From Arsenicicoccus piscis (GTDB lineage Bacteria; Actinomycetota; Actinomycetes; Actinomycetales; Dermatophilaceae), in contig NZ_JAKZHV010000004.1 of assembly GCF_022568835.1 (NCBI RefSeq), positions 186,001 to 250,000 on the forward strand: DNA of 64,000 nt, read 5' to 3'. A program made the translations under genes and the position numbers. This document shows positions 9,326 through 17,234 of the stretch, one piece after another (the stretch's first letter is position 1; every line of letters begins with the position of its first letter). A model generated the notes under the pieces. That model did not search any database. It was not told the origin of the DNA and was given only the letters and a program-made list of their open reading frames with translations.

Positions 9326-11203
9326 TCAGCAGCAGGGCGCTGCCGGTCGAGGGGGCAGCCCGCGCGCGAGGCGCCGGGCGTGCTGGGTGGCGAGACGCAC
9401 GGGGGCGTTCGGGGCGCCGAATCCGTCGTAGCCGCCGCGACGTTCGACGACCTCGAGGAAGATCGAGCCGACCGTCTCGGTGTAGAAGTGCACGAACTCG
9501 CCGCTGTCGTCGCGGTCGTAGAGCAGGTCGAGGCTGCGCAGGGTCTCGAGCTCCTCCGTCGACAGGTCGAAGCGGGCGGCGAGGTCGGCGTAGTAGTTTT
9601 CGGGGATCGCGAGGAACGACAGGCCGCGGTCCCGAGCGGCCCGGGCGAACGCCACGATGTCGTTGCAGTGGAAGGCGACGTGCTGCGCGAAGTGCTGACC
9701 GGGGTCGGCGCCCTGGGCGCTGATCGGCGGGACGACGTTGAGCGCCAGCCGGATCGCGTGGTCGTCGGAGTCCATGACCTGGCTGCGGACCAGCCCGAGC
9801 GGGCTGGCCACGTCGACGCTGGGGCGCGGGGTGAGGGACAGCACGCTGCCGAGGAAGAGGACGGCCTCGTCGAAGTGCTGCCACGGCTGGGCCAGGTTGA
9901 CGTGGTCGACGTGGATCTCGCCGGACGACCTTGCGGGAGAGGAGAACTCGTCCACCCACGCGCTGACGCCCTGGCTGTCGGTCCCCACGAAGAAGACCTC
10001 GGTGCCGTCGGGGGCGGTCACCGCGCGCAGCTCCTCGTCGCCCGCTCCGGTCTCGCGAGCCACCGGCACGGCCTGCAGGGCCTCGGCTCGCGCCGCCGAC
10101 GCGGCGGGGTCGGCCACGGTGAACCCGATGGAGGCGATGTGCTCGTCGCCCACAGAGCCGTCGACCTGGTTCAGCACCACGCGCGCGTCGTCGAGCGTCC
10201 ACAGGCTGACGGCGGGCTTGGACCGGTGCCGACCGTGGTCGGTGAATCCCATGGCGCGCAGCAGGGACTCGATGTGCTCGACGGAGGGGCTGCGCACCTC
10301 GACGAAGCTGATGGCGCTGGGGTCGTCGACCGGCGGCAGCGCGGGCACGTCGACGGGCGCCGAGAGCCCCTCGGCCTCCATCCGCCGCGCGGCGCGGTCG
10401 GCCAGCCACACCAGCGAGCGGTGCGCGTCGACGGCGGTGCGCTGCACGTCGCTCTGCCGGAAGGTGTCGTTGAAGATCTCCAGCGACAGCGGCCCGGCGT
10501 AGCCGGCCTTGAACAGGTGCACGACGAACTCGGCCAGGTCCCAGGACCCCTGACCGGGGAAGAGGCGGTGGTGCCGGCTCCAGGACAGCACGTCCATGTC
10601 GAGGTCGGGGGCGTCGGCGAGCTGCACGAAGAAGATCGACCGGGTCGGCAGCGACTCGATCCCGGAGGGGTCCCAGCGCCGCGACAGGATGTGGAAGGAG
10701 TCGAGGCAGGTGCCGACGCGGGGGTGGTCCGCCAGGGCGACGATCCGGGCTGCGTGCTCGAAGTCGTTGACGTAGCGACCCCACGCCAGGGCCTCGTAGG
10801 CGATGGACACGTCGTAGCGGTCGGCGAGGTCGCCGAGGCGGCGCAGCTGGTCGGCGCACACCTGGTCGTCGTCGACGGTCGCCGTGGCCACGTTGGTGCA
10901 GACCAGCACGAGCGTCGCGCCGAGCTCGCGCATGAGGGCGAACTTCGCCTCGGCGCGCCGCAGGTTGGCGGCGAAGAGGTCCTCGCTCACGCCGTCGAGG
11001 TCGCGCAACGGCTGGTAGAGGTCGATGGTGAGTCCCAGCTCGGCGCAGCGGTCGCGCACCTGGGCCGGGGTGAGCGGCGACACCACCAGGTCCGGCTCGA
11101 AGATCTCGACGCCGTCGAATCCTGCTGCGGCACAAGCCTGGAGCTTCTCGTCCAACGTGCCGGACAGGCAGACGGTGGCGATCGACGTGCGCAGCGCGGT
11201 CAT
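9326..11203 (-). CDS. 3-dehydroshikimate dehydratase, TIM-barrel/HPPD-like fusion (QsuB/QuiC type)
   Basis: A 625-residue protein, the size of Corynebacterium QsuB and Pseudomonas QuiC. Residues 1 to about 285 are a xylose-isomerase-like TIM barrel with likely metal ligands in VSIAYEALAW, GTCLDSFHIL and GPLSLEIFND. Residues about 300-600 resemble 4-hydroxyphenylpyruvate dioxygenase, with likely ligand sites IHVDHVNLAQ, HVAFHCNDI and GSIFLEVVER. The barrel makes protocatechuate from 3-dehydroshikimate, feeding pcaHG just downstream. The HPPD-like half of this family has no settled role. The ATG at 11203 lies four bases after the dehydrogenase stop. Confidence 0.92.
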   Translation of the reverse strand: MTALRTSIATVCLSGTLDEKLQACAAAGFDGVEIFEPDLVVSPLTPAQVRDRCAELGLTIDLYQPLRDLDGVSEDLFAANLRRAEAKFALMRELGATLVLVCTNVATATVDDDQVCADQLRRLGDLADRYDVSIAYEALAWGRYVNDFEHAARIVALADHPRVGTCLDSFHILSRRWDPSGIESLPTRSIFFVQLADAPDLDMDVLSWSRHHRLFPGQGSWDLAEFVVHLFKAGYAGPLSLEIFNDTFRQSDVQRTAVDAHRSLVWLADRAARRMEAEGLSAPVDVPALPPVDDPSAISFVEVRSPSVEHIESLLRAMGFTDHGRHRSKPAVSLWTLDDARVVLNQVDGSVGDEHIASIGFTVADPAASAARAEALQAVPVARETGAGDEELRAVTAPDGTEVFFVGTDSQGVSAWVDEFSSPARSSGEIHVDHVNLAQPWQHFDEAVLFLGSVLSLTPRPSVDVASPLGLVRSQVMDSDDHAIRLALNVVPPISAQGADPGQHFAQHVAFHCNDIVAFARAARDRGLSFLAIPENYYADLAARFDLSTEELETLRSLDLLYDRDDSGEFVHFYTETVGSIFLEVVERRGGYDGFGAPNAPVRLATQHARRLARGLPPRPAAPCC

Positions 11204-11207
11204 CAGG

Positions 11208-12086
11208 TCAGCGCCCCTCGGCGATCAGCTGCAGGAACGTCGCGCGCACCCGGTCGGGGTCGGCGGGTCGACCGGTCATCAGCGTGAACGACTCGACGGC
11301 CTGCGCGACGGCCATGTGCCCACCGTCCATCACCGCGCAGCCGAGGGCCTGTGCGGCCTCGATCAGCGGGGTGTTCATCGGCCGGTAGATCACGTCGGCG
11401 ACCCAGTGCTGCGGGCGCAGCAGGGTGAGGTCGAAGGGGGCGCCCGGGTGGTTGTGCATGCCGAGCGGCGTGCAGTTGACGACGCCGGTGGCGGCGGCGA
11501 GCAGGGCGGGCAGCGCGTCGGGGGTGGCGGCGTCGACGGTGCGGTCGGGGAAGAGCGCGCCCATCGCGGTGGCGCGCTCGGCGGCGCGGTCGAGGTCGAG
11601 GTCGATCAGGTGCAGTCGCTGCACGCCGCGCTCCAGCAGCGCGTAGGCGACCGCGGAGCCCGCGCCGCCCGTGCCCACCTGGACCACGTCGGTGAGGTCG
11701 GCGTCCGGCAGCGCCTCGGCCAGGCCGCGACCGAATCCGGCGGCGTCGGTGTTGTGCCCGACCAGGCGGCGCTCCTCGCCCGTGACGACGACCGTGTTGA
11801 CGGCGCCGAGCTGCGCGGCGGCGGGGGCGATCTCGTCGAGGTGCGCCAGCACCAGCTGCTTGCACGGGTAGGTGATGTTGAAGCCGTTGAACCCCAGATC
11901 GCGTCCGGCGCGCACCAGGTCGCCCACGTCGGCGCCCGGGCGGCCGATGATGGAGAGGTCGACGGGCCGGTAGACGCAGCGCAGCCCCTGGGCCTCGGCC
12001 TCGGCCTCGTGCATCGGCGGGGTCAGCGACGGGATCACCCCGTCACCGATCAGACCGGCGAGATAGGACTGCGTCGAGGTGCTCAC
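11208..12086 (-). CDS. Shikimate/quinate dehydrogenase (AroE/QsuD family)
   Basis: A 292-residue NAD(P)-dependent dehydrogenase. The substrate domain has GFNGFNITYPCKQ with the catalytic lysine and the pair LGAVNTVV/GHNTDAAGFGRG; the cofactor domain has the Rossmann motif VGTGGAGSAVA. The acidic stretch LIDLDLDRAAER after beta-2 suggests NAD rather than NADP, which fits a catabolic rather than biosynthetic enzyme. It is the first gene of the operon and supplies 3-dehydroshikimate or 3-dehydroquinate. Start at GTG 12086, with GGAGG six bases ahead. A dehydroquinate dehydratase and an uptake protein are not in the window. Confidence 0.92.
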   Translation of the reverse strand: MSTSTQSYLAGLIGDGVIPSLTPPMHEAEAEAQGLRCVYRPVDLSIIGRPGADVGDLVRAGRDLGFNGFNITYPCKQLVLAHLDEIAPAAAQLGAVNTVVVTGEERRLVGHNTDAAGFGRGLAEALPDADLTDVVQVGTGGAGSAVAYALLERGVQRLHLIDLDLDRAAERATAMGALFPDRTVDAATPDALPALLAAATGVVNCTPLGMHNHPGAPFDLTLLRPQHWVADVIYRPMNTPLIEAAQALGCAVMDGGHMAVAQAVESFTLMTGRPADPDRVRATFLQLIAEGR

Positions 12087-12133
12087 CAAAGGCCTCCGCT
12101 GGCTGGTCGGGTGGGTGCTCCTCACTCTACGAT

Positions 12134-12171
12134 GTGTTCACCTAGAGCACAAGAGTTCGTAGAGCGAACAC
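12134..12171. promoter_or_regulatory. Candidate operator between the catabolic operon and tetR
   Basis: In the 117-base divergent spacer, GTGTTC (12134-12139) and GAACAC (12166-12171) are inverted partners. A tighter inverted repeat, GTTCG-TAGAG-CGAAC, spans 12155-12169. It could bind the IclR or the TetR protein. Inferred from symmetry and place only. Confidence 0.4.
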
Positions 12172-12203
12172 GCGGCGATCGCGCCACGTGCGACGATGGC
12201 CGG

Positions 12204-12926
12204 GTGAGCAGCGAGCAGAGCGCGTCGGCAGAACACTCCGCCAGGGACTCCGCCAGAGAGTCGGCCCGGGGCGCTGCGAGAGACTCCAGGGAGCGGCGCC
12301 GGGGCCGGATGACCGGGCCGGAGCGTCGCGAGCAGCTCATCGACGTGGGACGAAAGCTGTTTGCCGACAAGGGTTTTGAGGGCACGTCGGTCGAGGAGAT
12401 CGCGGCGTCCGCCAAGGTGAGCAAGCCGGTGGTCTACGAGCACTTCGGGGGCAAGGAGGGGCTCTACGCGGTCGTCGTGGACCGCGAGATCGGCAGCCTC
12501 CTCGGTGCGGTGACCACCGCCCTGACCGCTACCGACACCGGGCCGCGCGACCTGCTCGAGGGGGCGGCGCTGGCGCTGCTCGACTACATCGACAGCAGCA
12601 CCGACGGCTTCCGGATCCTGGTGCGCGACTCGCCGCCGGGCCAGGCGACCGGGTCGTTCGCGAGCCTGCTCTCCGACACGGCGAGCCAGGTCGAGCACCT
12701 GGTGGTGTCGGAGTTCCACTCGCGCAAGCTCGACGCCAAGGCCGCCCCGATGTATGCCCAGATGCTCGTCGGCATGGTCGCGATGACCGGCCAGTGGTGG
12801 CTGGAGAGCCGCAAGCGCCGGGGCTTCAGCCGCGAGCAGGTCGCCGCGCACCTGGTCAACCTCGCCTGGAACGGTCTGGCGCACGCCGAGCCGAAGCCGA
12901 CGCTGCGCACCCGGCCCAAGAAGTAG
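12204..12926 (+). CDS. TetR family transcriptional regulator
   Basis: TetR DNA-binding domain: RREQLIDVGRKLFADKGFEG, then TSVEEIAASAKVSKPVVYEH and FGGKEGLYAVVV, followed by a helical ligand domain with AAPMYAQMLVGMVAMTGQWW. From the GTG at 12204 it has 240 residues, with a Ser/Arg/Glu-rich lead of 35 residues. From the ATG at 12309 it has 205, a more usual size; neither has a strong ribosome site. It is divergent from the shikimate/pca operon and may act on the shared spacer. Many actinobacterial relatives are described as lipid or efflux regulators, so a link to the pca genes is not certain. Confidence 0.88.
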   Translation: MSSEQSASAEHSARDSARESARGAARDSRERRRGRMTGPERREQLIDVGRKLFADKGFEGTSVEEIAASAKVSKPVVYEHFGGKEGLYAVVVDREIGSLLGAVTTALTATDTGPRDLLEGAALALLDYIDSSTDGFRILVRDSPPGQATGSFASLLSDTASQVEHLVVSEFHSRKLDAKAAPMYAQMLVGMVAMTGQWWLESRKRRGFSREQVAAHLVNLAWNGLAHAEPKPTLRTRPKK

Positions 12927-12997
12927 CACTACCCTGGTCCCGTTGTCGGCCCGGTCGGTCCGGGCTGCCTCGCCGCGCTCGGCCCGTCCGACCGCGA

Positions 12998-13079
12998 TCC
13001 CCGGTTGGTCTGCTGGCAGGGCCCGCCTGACTTTGAATCAGGATTAGCGACGTTGGTTCGATTCCAACCCGGGGAGCCA
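12998..13079 (+). tRNA. tRNA-Gln (anticodon UUG)
   Basis: Acceptor arms TCCCCGG and CCGGGGA pair fully; discriminator G and encoded CCA follow. The anticodon stem CCTGA/TCAGG closes a loop CTTTGAA, giving anticodon TTG. The T arm is GTTGG-TTCGATT-CCAAC. The variable region reads as about nine bases, longer than usual for this class, so exact folding should be taken with care. Its place just ahead of the glmU/prs region is normal in actinobacteria. Confidence 0.8.
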
Positions 13080-13127
13080 CCCAGCAGTCACCAGCACCAG
13101 CACCACACGGCAGGCAAGGGAGCGGCG

Positions 13128-14312
13128 ATGAGCACCAACGAGGACCGGGTCGAGGCGCTGCTCGCCAAGGGCGTCACGATGGCCCTGCCCGCCACGGTCG
13201 AGATCGCGCCCGAGGTCGACCTCGACCGGATCAGCGGCGACGGCGTCGTCATCCACCCCGGCTGCCGGGTCCGCGGCGCCTCGACCGTGCTGTCGGCGGG
13301 GGTGCGGATCGGCCGCGAGGGTCCGGTGACCGTCGAGAGCTGCCAGCTGGGTCCGTCCGTAGAGCTCAAGGGCGGCTACGCGGCGAAGTCCGTCTTCCTC
13401 GCGGGAGCCTCGCTCGGCCTCGGGCACCACGTGCGGGAGGGCAGCATCCTCGAGGAGGAGGCGAGCGGTGCCCACACGGTCGGGCTGAAGCAGACCATCC
13501 TCTTCCCGTTCGTCACCCTGGGCTCGCTGATCAACTTCTGCGACGCCTTCATGGCGGGCGGCACGAGCCGCAGCGACCACAGCGAGGTCGGCTCGTCCTA
13601 CATCCACTTCAACTTCACGCCGGCGGGGGACAAGACGACGCCCTCGCGCTTCGGCGACGTGCCGCGCGGCGTGATGCTGCGCGAGCACCCGATCTTCCTC
13701 GGCGGCCAGGGTGGGGCCGTCGGCCCGGTGACCGTCGGCTACGGCTCGGTCGTCGGGGCGGGCTCGGTCCTGCGGCGCGACATCGACGACGAGGACACGC
13801 TGCGGGTCGTCGCCGCCCCCGGCAACCTCAACCGCCCGTTCACGCCCGACACCTACGCCCGGCTCTACCCGCTGGTGGCGCGCAACGTGTCCTACCTCGC
13901 CCACCTGGACGCGCTGGAGCAGTGGTATCGACAGGCCCGGCGTCCGTTCTTCGCCGCGCAGGAGCTGGGCGAGGCGGTCTACGAGGGGGCGCTGGTAGCC
14001 ATCGCAGCGGCACGCAGCGAGCGAATCACCAGGCTGCGCAAGCTCGCTCGCAAGCTCAGCGCCGACAACCCGGCGCACGAGCCGATGCGCACCCGCGTCG
14101 AGGAGCTGGTGGCGGTCTTCGGTCCCGAGGTCGAGGCGCTGCCCCCGCTGCCGATCGCCGAGCACCTGGAGCAGGCGGCCGGGTCGGTCACCTACCTCGA
14201 GGCCGTGCGCGGACTGGACAACGAGCAGGCGCAGGCGGGCACCGCGTGGCTGCAGGCCGTCGTGGACGGTCGCGTCGCAGCGGCCGAGGGGATCATCCCC
14301 GAGCTGGCCTGA
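13128..14312 (+). CDS. Left-handed beta-helix (hexapeptide repeat) protein at the glmU position
   Basis: A 394-residue protein. Residues about 20-215 show hexapeptide-like turns of a left-handed beta helix (GDGVVIHPGCRVRGASTVLS, then SVFLAGASLGLGHHV and later VGYGSVVGAGSVL), as in the acetyltransferase half of GlmU. There is no nucleotidyltransferase Rossmann domain and no glycine-rich N-terminal motif. The C-terminal 150 residues look helical, with many Arg/Lys/Glu (RITRLRKLARKL). It sits between tRNA-Gln and prs, where glmU usually lies. It may be a sugar-nucleotide-related acyltransferase, but I do not recognise the exact family and assign no reaction. AAGGGAG precedes the ATG. Confidence 0.75.
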   Translation: MSTNEDRVEALLAKGVTMALPATVEIAPEVDLDRISGDGVVIHPGCRVRGASTVLSAGVRIGREGPVTVESCQLGPSVELKGGYAAKSVFLAGASLGLGHHVREGSILEEEASGAHTVGLKQTILFPFVTLGSLINFCDAFMAGGTSRSDHSEVGSSYIHFNFTPAGDKTTPSRFGDVPRGVMLREHPIFLGGQGGAVGPVTVGYGSVVGAGSVLRRDIDDEDTLRVVAAPGNLNRPFTPDTYARLYPLVARNVSYLAHLDALEQWYRQARRPFFAAQELGEAVYEGALVAIAAARSERITRLRKLARKLSADNPAHEPMRTRVEELVAVFGPEVEALPPLPIAEHLEQAAGSVTYLEAVRGLDNEQAQAGTAWLQAVVDGRVAAAEGIIPELA

Positions 14313-14400
14313 CGGTTAGACTGTCGCCGGGCGACCGCCCGACCCGGTGGCTGACGGCGCGTCCGATCGGCCAGCCCCCACCGCCCGAGGAGCCTTCTGG

Positions 14401-15378
14401 ATGACCGGCGTCAAGCGCAGCAACGAGAAGAACCTGATGATCTTCAGTGGCCGCGCACACATCGCGCTGGCCGAGGAGGTCGCCTACCAGCTGGGCACCC
14501 AGATCGTGCCGACGGACTTCCGGACGTTCGCCAACTCCGAGACCTACGTGCGCTTCCAGGAGTCGGTGCGCGGCTCCGACGCGTTCGTCATCCAGAGCCA
14601 CACCGCGCCGATCAACGAGTGGATCATGGAGCACCTGATCATGATCGACGCCGCCAAGCGCGCCTCGGCCAAGCGGATCACGACGGTGGTGCCGTTCTAC
14701 GGCTACGCCCGCCAGGACAAGAAGTCCCTCGGCCGCGAGCCGATCACCGCCCGGCTGCTCGCCGACATGTTCAAGGCCGCCGGCGCCGACCGGCTCATCG
14801 CCGTCGACCTGCACACCGAGCAGATCGCGGGCTTCTTCGACGGTCCCGTCGACCACCTGCAGGCCATCCCGATCCTCACCGAGTACATCAACGCGAAGTA
14901 CGACGAGGAGAACCTCTGCGTCGTCTCGCCGGACGCCGGCCGGATCAAGGTCGCCGAGAAGTGGGCCGCCCGGCTCGGCGGCACGCCGCTGGCCTTCATC
15001 CACAAGACCCGCGACGTGCACCAGGCCAACAAGTCCGTCGCCAACCGCGTGGTCGGCGAGGTCAAGGACCGGCTCTGCATCCTCGTCGACGACATGATCG
15101 ACTCCGGCGGCACGATCTGCCAGGCCGCGGACGCGCTGATGAACGAGGGCGCGTCCGGCGTCGTCATCGTCGCCACCCACGCCATCCTCTCCGGCTCGGC
15201 GGTCGAGCGGCTGCGCGACTCCGTCGCCCAGGAGGTCGTCGTCACCAACACGCTGCCCATCCCCGAGGACAAGCGCTTCGCCAAGCTCACCGAGCTGTCG
15301 ATCGCCCCGCTCATCGGCGACGCCATCCGCGAGGTCTTCGAGGACGGCTCGGTCACCTCGCTGTTCGACGAGGAGTAG
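14401..15378 (+). CDS. prs: Ribose-phosphate pyrophosphokinase (PRPP synthase)
   Basis: Makes PRPP from ribose 5-phosphate and ATP for nucleotide, His and Trp synthesis. At 325 residues it is of normal length. Visible landmarks are the N-terminal LMIFSGRAHIALAEEV, the flexible-loop region YGYARQDKK, the metal site DLHTEQIAGFF, and the PRPP loop LVDDMIDSGGTICQA. The ATG at 14401 is chosen over one at 14347 because GAGGAG stands eight bases before it and the shorter form aligns with the family. A strong terminator follows 17 bases after the stop. Confidence 0.97.
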   Translation: MTGVKRSNEKNLMIFSGRAHIALAEEVAYQLGTQIVPTDFRTFANSETYVRFQESVRGSDAFVIQSHTAPINEWIMEHLIMIDAAKRASAKRITTVVPFYGYARQDKKSLGREPITARLLADMFKAAGADRLIAVDLHTEQIAGFFDGPVDHLQAIPILTEYINAKYDEENLCVVSPDAGRIKVAEKWAARLGGTPLAFIHKTRDVHQANKSVANRVVGEVKDRLCILVDDMIDSGGTICQAADALMNEGASGVVIVATHAILSGSAVERLRDSVAQEVVVTNTLPIPEDKRFAKLTELSIAPLIGDAIREVFEDGSVTSLFDEE

Positions 15379-15394
15379 ACCTCCCCGACACGCA

Positions 15395-15430
15395 CGAAGG
15401 GCTCCCACCGATCTCGGTGGGAGCCCTTCG
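15395..15430. terminator. Bidirectional terminator between prs and rplY
   Basis: A perfect 16-bp stem, CGAAGGGCTCCCACCG and its complement, closes a four-base loop ATCT between two convergent genes. There is no long T run, as is common in GC-rich actinobacteria, but the stem is very stable. Confidence 0.9.
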
Positions 15431-15461
15431 GGTGCTGCGGGTGGTCACGCCAGGGGGAGGG

Positions 15462-16130
15462 TCACTCCTTGTCGTCGCCTTCGGCAGCGGGGGTTTCGTC
15501 GCCGGACTCGGCAGCCGCGTCCTCGGACTCGTCCTTCTCGATGCCGGCCTCCTCCTCGGCCTCAGCCAGCTCGGCGTCGAGGGCCTCGGCGGAGATCGCC
15601 TGGGTGATGTTGACGATGAGCAGCTCCTCGTCGGCGGCGAGGGTGGCGCCGGCCGGGAGGGTGACGTCCTTGGCCAGGATCTGGGTGCCCGCCGTCAGGC
15701 CCTCGATCGAGACCTCGAACGACTCGGGGATGCGGGTGGCCTCGGCCTCGACCTGCAGGGTGTTGTTCTCGACCTGCACGACGGTCTCGGGGGCGGCCTC
15801 ACCGGTGACCTGGACGGGGACGTCGACGGTGACCTTCTCGCCGCGGCGGACGACGACGAGGTCGACGTGGTCGATGACCGGCTTGATCGGGTCGCGCTGG
15901 ACGTCCTTGGCGAGGGCCAGCTGGTCCTCGCCGTCGATCTCGATGGTCAGCAGCGCGTTCGCGTTCTTGAGCGCCATCATCGTGTCGTGACCGGGCAGGG
16001 TGATGTGGACCGGGGCAGCGCCGTGGCCGTACATCACGGCGGGGATCTCGTGGGCGCGGCGGATGCGGCGGGCGGCGCCCTTGCCGAACTCGGTGCGGGC
16101 GGTCGCCTTGATCCGGATCTCGTCGGACAT
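15462..16130 (-). CDS. rplY: 50S ribosomal protein bL25 (CTC-type, long form)
   Basis: A 222-residue 5S-rRNA-binding protein of the TL5/CTC type. The N-terminal L25 domain (residues 1-95) starts IRIKATARTEFGKGAARRIR and includes IPAVMYGHG; the C-terminal CTC domain (about 96-190) includes VDVPVQVTGEA. The tail is a run of about 30 mainly acidic residues (EAEEEAGIEKDES and on). GAGGAG lies seven bases before the ATG. In most actinobacteria rplY follows prs on the same strand and precedes pth; here it is inverted, and pth is 11 kb away. Confidence 0.96.
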   Translation of the reverse strand: MSDEIRIKATARTEFGKGAARRIRRAHEIPAVMYGHGAAPVHITLPGHDTMMALKNANALLTIEIDGEDQLALAKDVQRDPIKPVIDHVDLVVVRRGEKVTVDVPVQVTGEAAPETVVQVENNTLQVEAEATRIPESFEVSIEGLTAGTQILAKDVTLPAGATLAADEELLIVNITQAISAEALDAELAEAEEEAGIEKDESEDAAAESGDETPAAEGDDKE

Positions 16131-16449
16131 GTGCAGTCTCCTCGAAAAGCTCGATAGCTGTCGGTGCGGTGGTGGATCGGGCCTCAGCGCGGGACACGGT
16201 AGGTCGGCGGGCACATCGAGCGCACCACCGCGTCGATCACGGACGGGGGCGAGCGCCGCGGCGCTCGACCTCCGGCATCCCTCGCCGAGGCAGGTGATCC
16301 ACGATACCGGGCGCGCCGCGCTGCAGAGAAATCGCCAGAAGGAGCCAACAAGGAGCATCGTCGGGCCCCAGACCGTAGACTTTTGCGGAGAAGGCCCAGG
16401 GCGTAGCACTCGCCCCCGGGTCACGCCACAGCGAGGGGACAGCACGATC
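16131..16449. other. Divergent spacer between rplY and acpS
   Basis: This 319-base stretch must hold the rplY promoter on the minus strand and the promoter of the acpS-carrier operon on the plus strand. I see no convincing -35/-10 pair, riboswitch or terminator. GAGGGG at 16433-16438 is the only ribosome-site-like run ahead of acpS. Confidence 0.4.
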
Positions 16450-16995
16450 GTGGCACACGGATCGACGGTGGGGCTTCGCCCTGCGCTCGGGGGTGAGGTG
16501 GTGCTCGGCATCGGTATCGACACCGCCGACACCAGCGACGTCGCCGCGTCCCTCGCCCGCTTCGGCCGTCGCTACGTAGACCGGGTGCTCGCCCCCAGCG
16601 AGGCCGTCGCCCTCGTCGGGTCCCCCGAGCCGGCGCGGCTGATCGCGTGGCACTGGGCGGCCAAGGAGGCCGTCACCAAGACGCTGGCACCGGTCCCCGA
16701 CGACAGCTGGCCCTGGCCCGCCATCGAGGTGGACCGCGCCGACGGGTCGGTCCGCCTGCACGGCCGCCCGGCCGAGCTGGCTGCCGCGCTCGGGGTCGAG
16801 CGTGTCACCGTGGCCACGGCCGGCGAGGCCCTCCCCGCTGAGACGTGCCACACCGTGACGGTCCTGGCCGTCGCCACGAGGTCTACCCGTTCCCGTGACT
16901 CGTCCTCCCGACGGCACGACCCGCACGACCTGCACCAGACGCACGCACCGCACCACCCCACCCTGCACACCATCCAGAAGGGCACCCCTGCATGA
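16450..16995 (+). CDS. acpS: Holo-ACP synthase (4'-phosphopantetheinyl transferase), AcpS type
   Basis: Transfers 4'-phosphopantetheine from CoA to the serine of a carrier protein. The Mg-binding motif LGIGIDTADTSDVAAS is near residue 20 and the second signature HWAAKEAVTKTL near 75. The basic, histidine-rich tail of about 35 residues (RSRDSSSRRHDPHDLHQTHA) is unusual. I used GTG 16450 (181 residues); GTG 16498 (165) is as likely. Its last codon overlaps the carrier-protein start (ATGA), so the two are translated together and this is probably the dedicated activator of that carrier protein. Confidence 0.88.
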   Translation: MAHGSTVGLRPALGGEVVLGIGIDTADTSDVAASLARFGRRYVDRVLAPSEAVALVGSPEPARLIAWHWAAKEAVTKTLAPVPDDSWPWPAIEVDRADGSVRLHGRPAELAAALGVERVTVATAGEALPAETCHTVTVLAVATRSTRSRDSSSRRHDPHDLHQTHAPHHPTLHTIQKGTPA

Positions 16996-17231
16996 GCACC
17001 ATCGACACCGTCCGGACCATCGTCGAGAGCCAGGCCGGGCTCAGCGTCCCGGCCGCGGAGCTGACCGAGGACCAGGACCTGTTCGAGGCAGGCATGACCT
17101 CCCACAAGAGCGTCAGCGTGATGATGACGCTCGAGGACGAGTTCGACCTCGAGTTCCCCGCCGAGCTCCTCACCAAGTCGACCTTCACCTCGCTGCGCTC
17201 GATCACCGACGCGGTCGACTCGCTGGCCTGA
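16992..17231 (+). CDS. Acyl/aminoacyl carrier protein of locus A
   Basis: A 79-residue, acidic, four-helix carrier protein. The phosphopantetheine-bearing serine is Ser37 in LFEAGMTSHKSVSVMM, with TSH replacing the DSL of fatty-acid ACPs. Helix three is TLEDEFDLEFPAELLTKSTF. It matches the carrier protein of locus B (AGLTSH, LENAFDIELPDELLVKSTF), so the two form one subgroup, like the carrier partners described for amino acid:carrier-protein ligases. It overlaps acpS upstream and is three bases from the ligase downstream. Confidence 0.93.
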   Translation: MSTIDTVRTIVESQAGLSVPAAELTEDQDLFEAGMTSHKSVSVMMTLEDEFDLEFPAELLTKSTFTSLRSITDAVDSLA

Positions 17232-17234
17232 CCG

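Noticed and set aside
15395..15430. Riboswitch or attenuator near rplY
   Set aside because: The structure is a simple perfect stem between convergent stops, with no leader in front of it.
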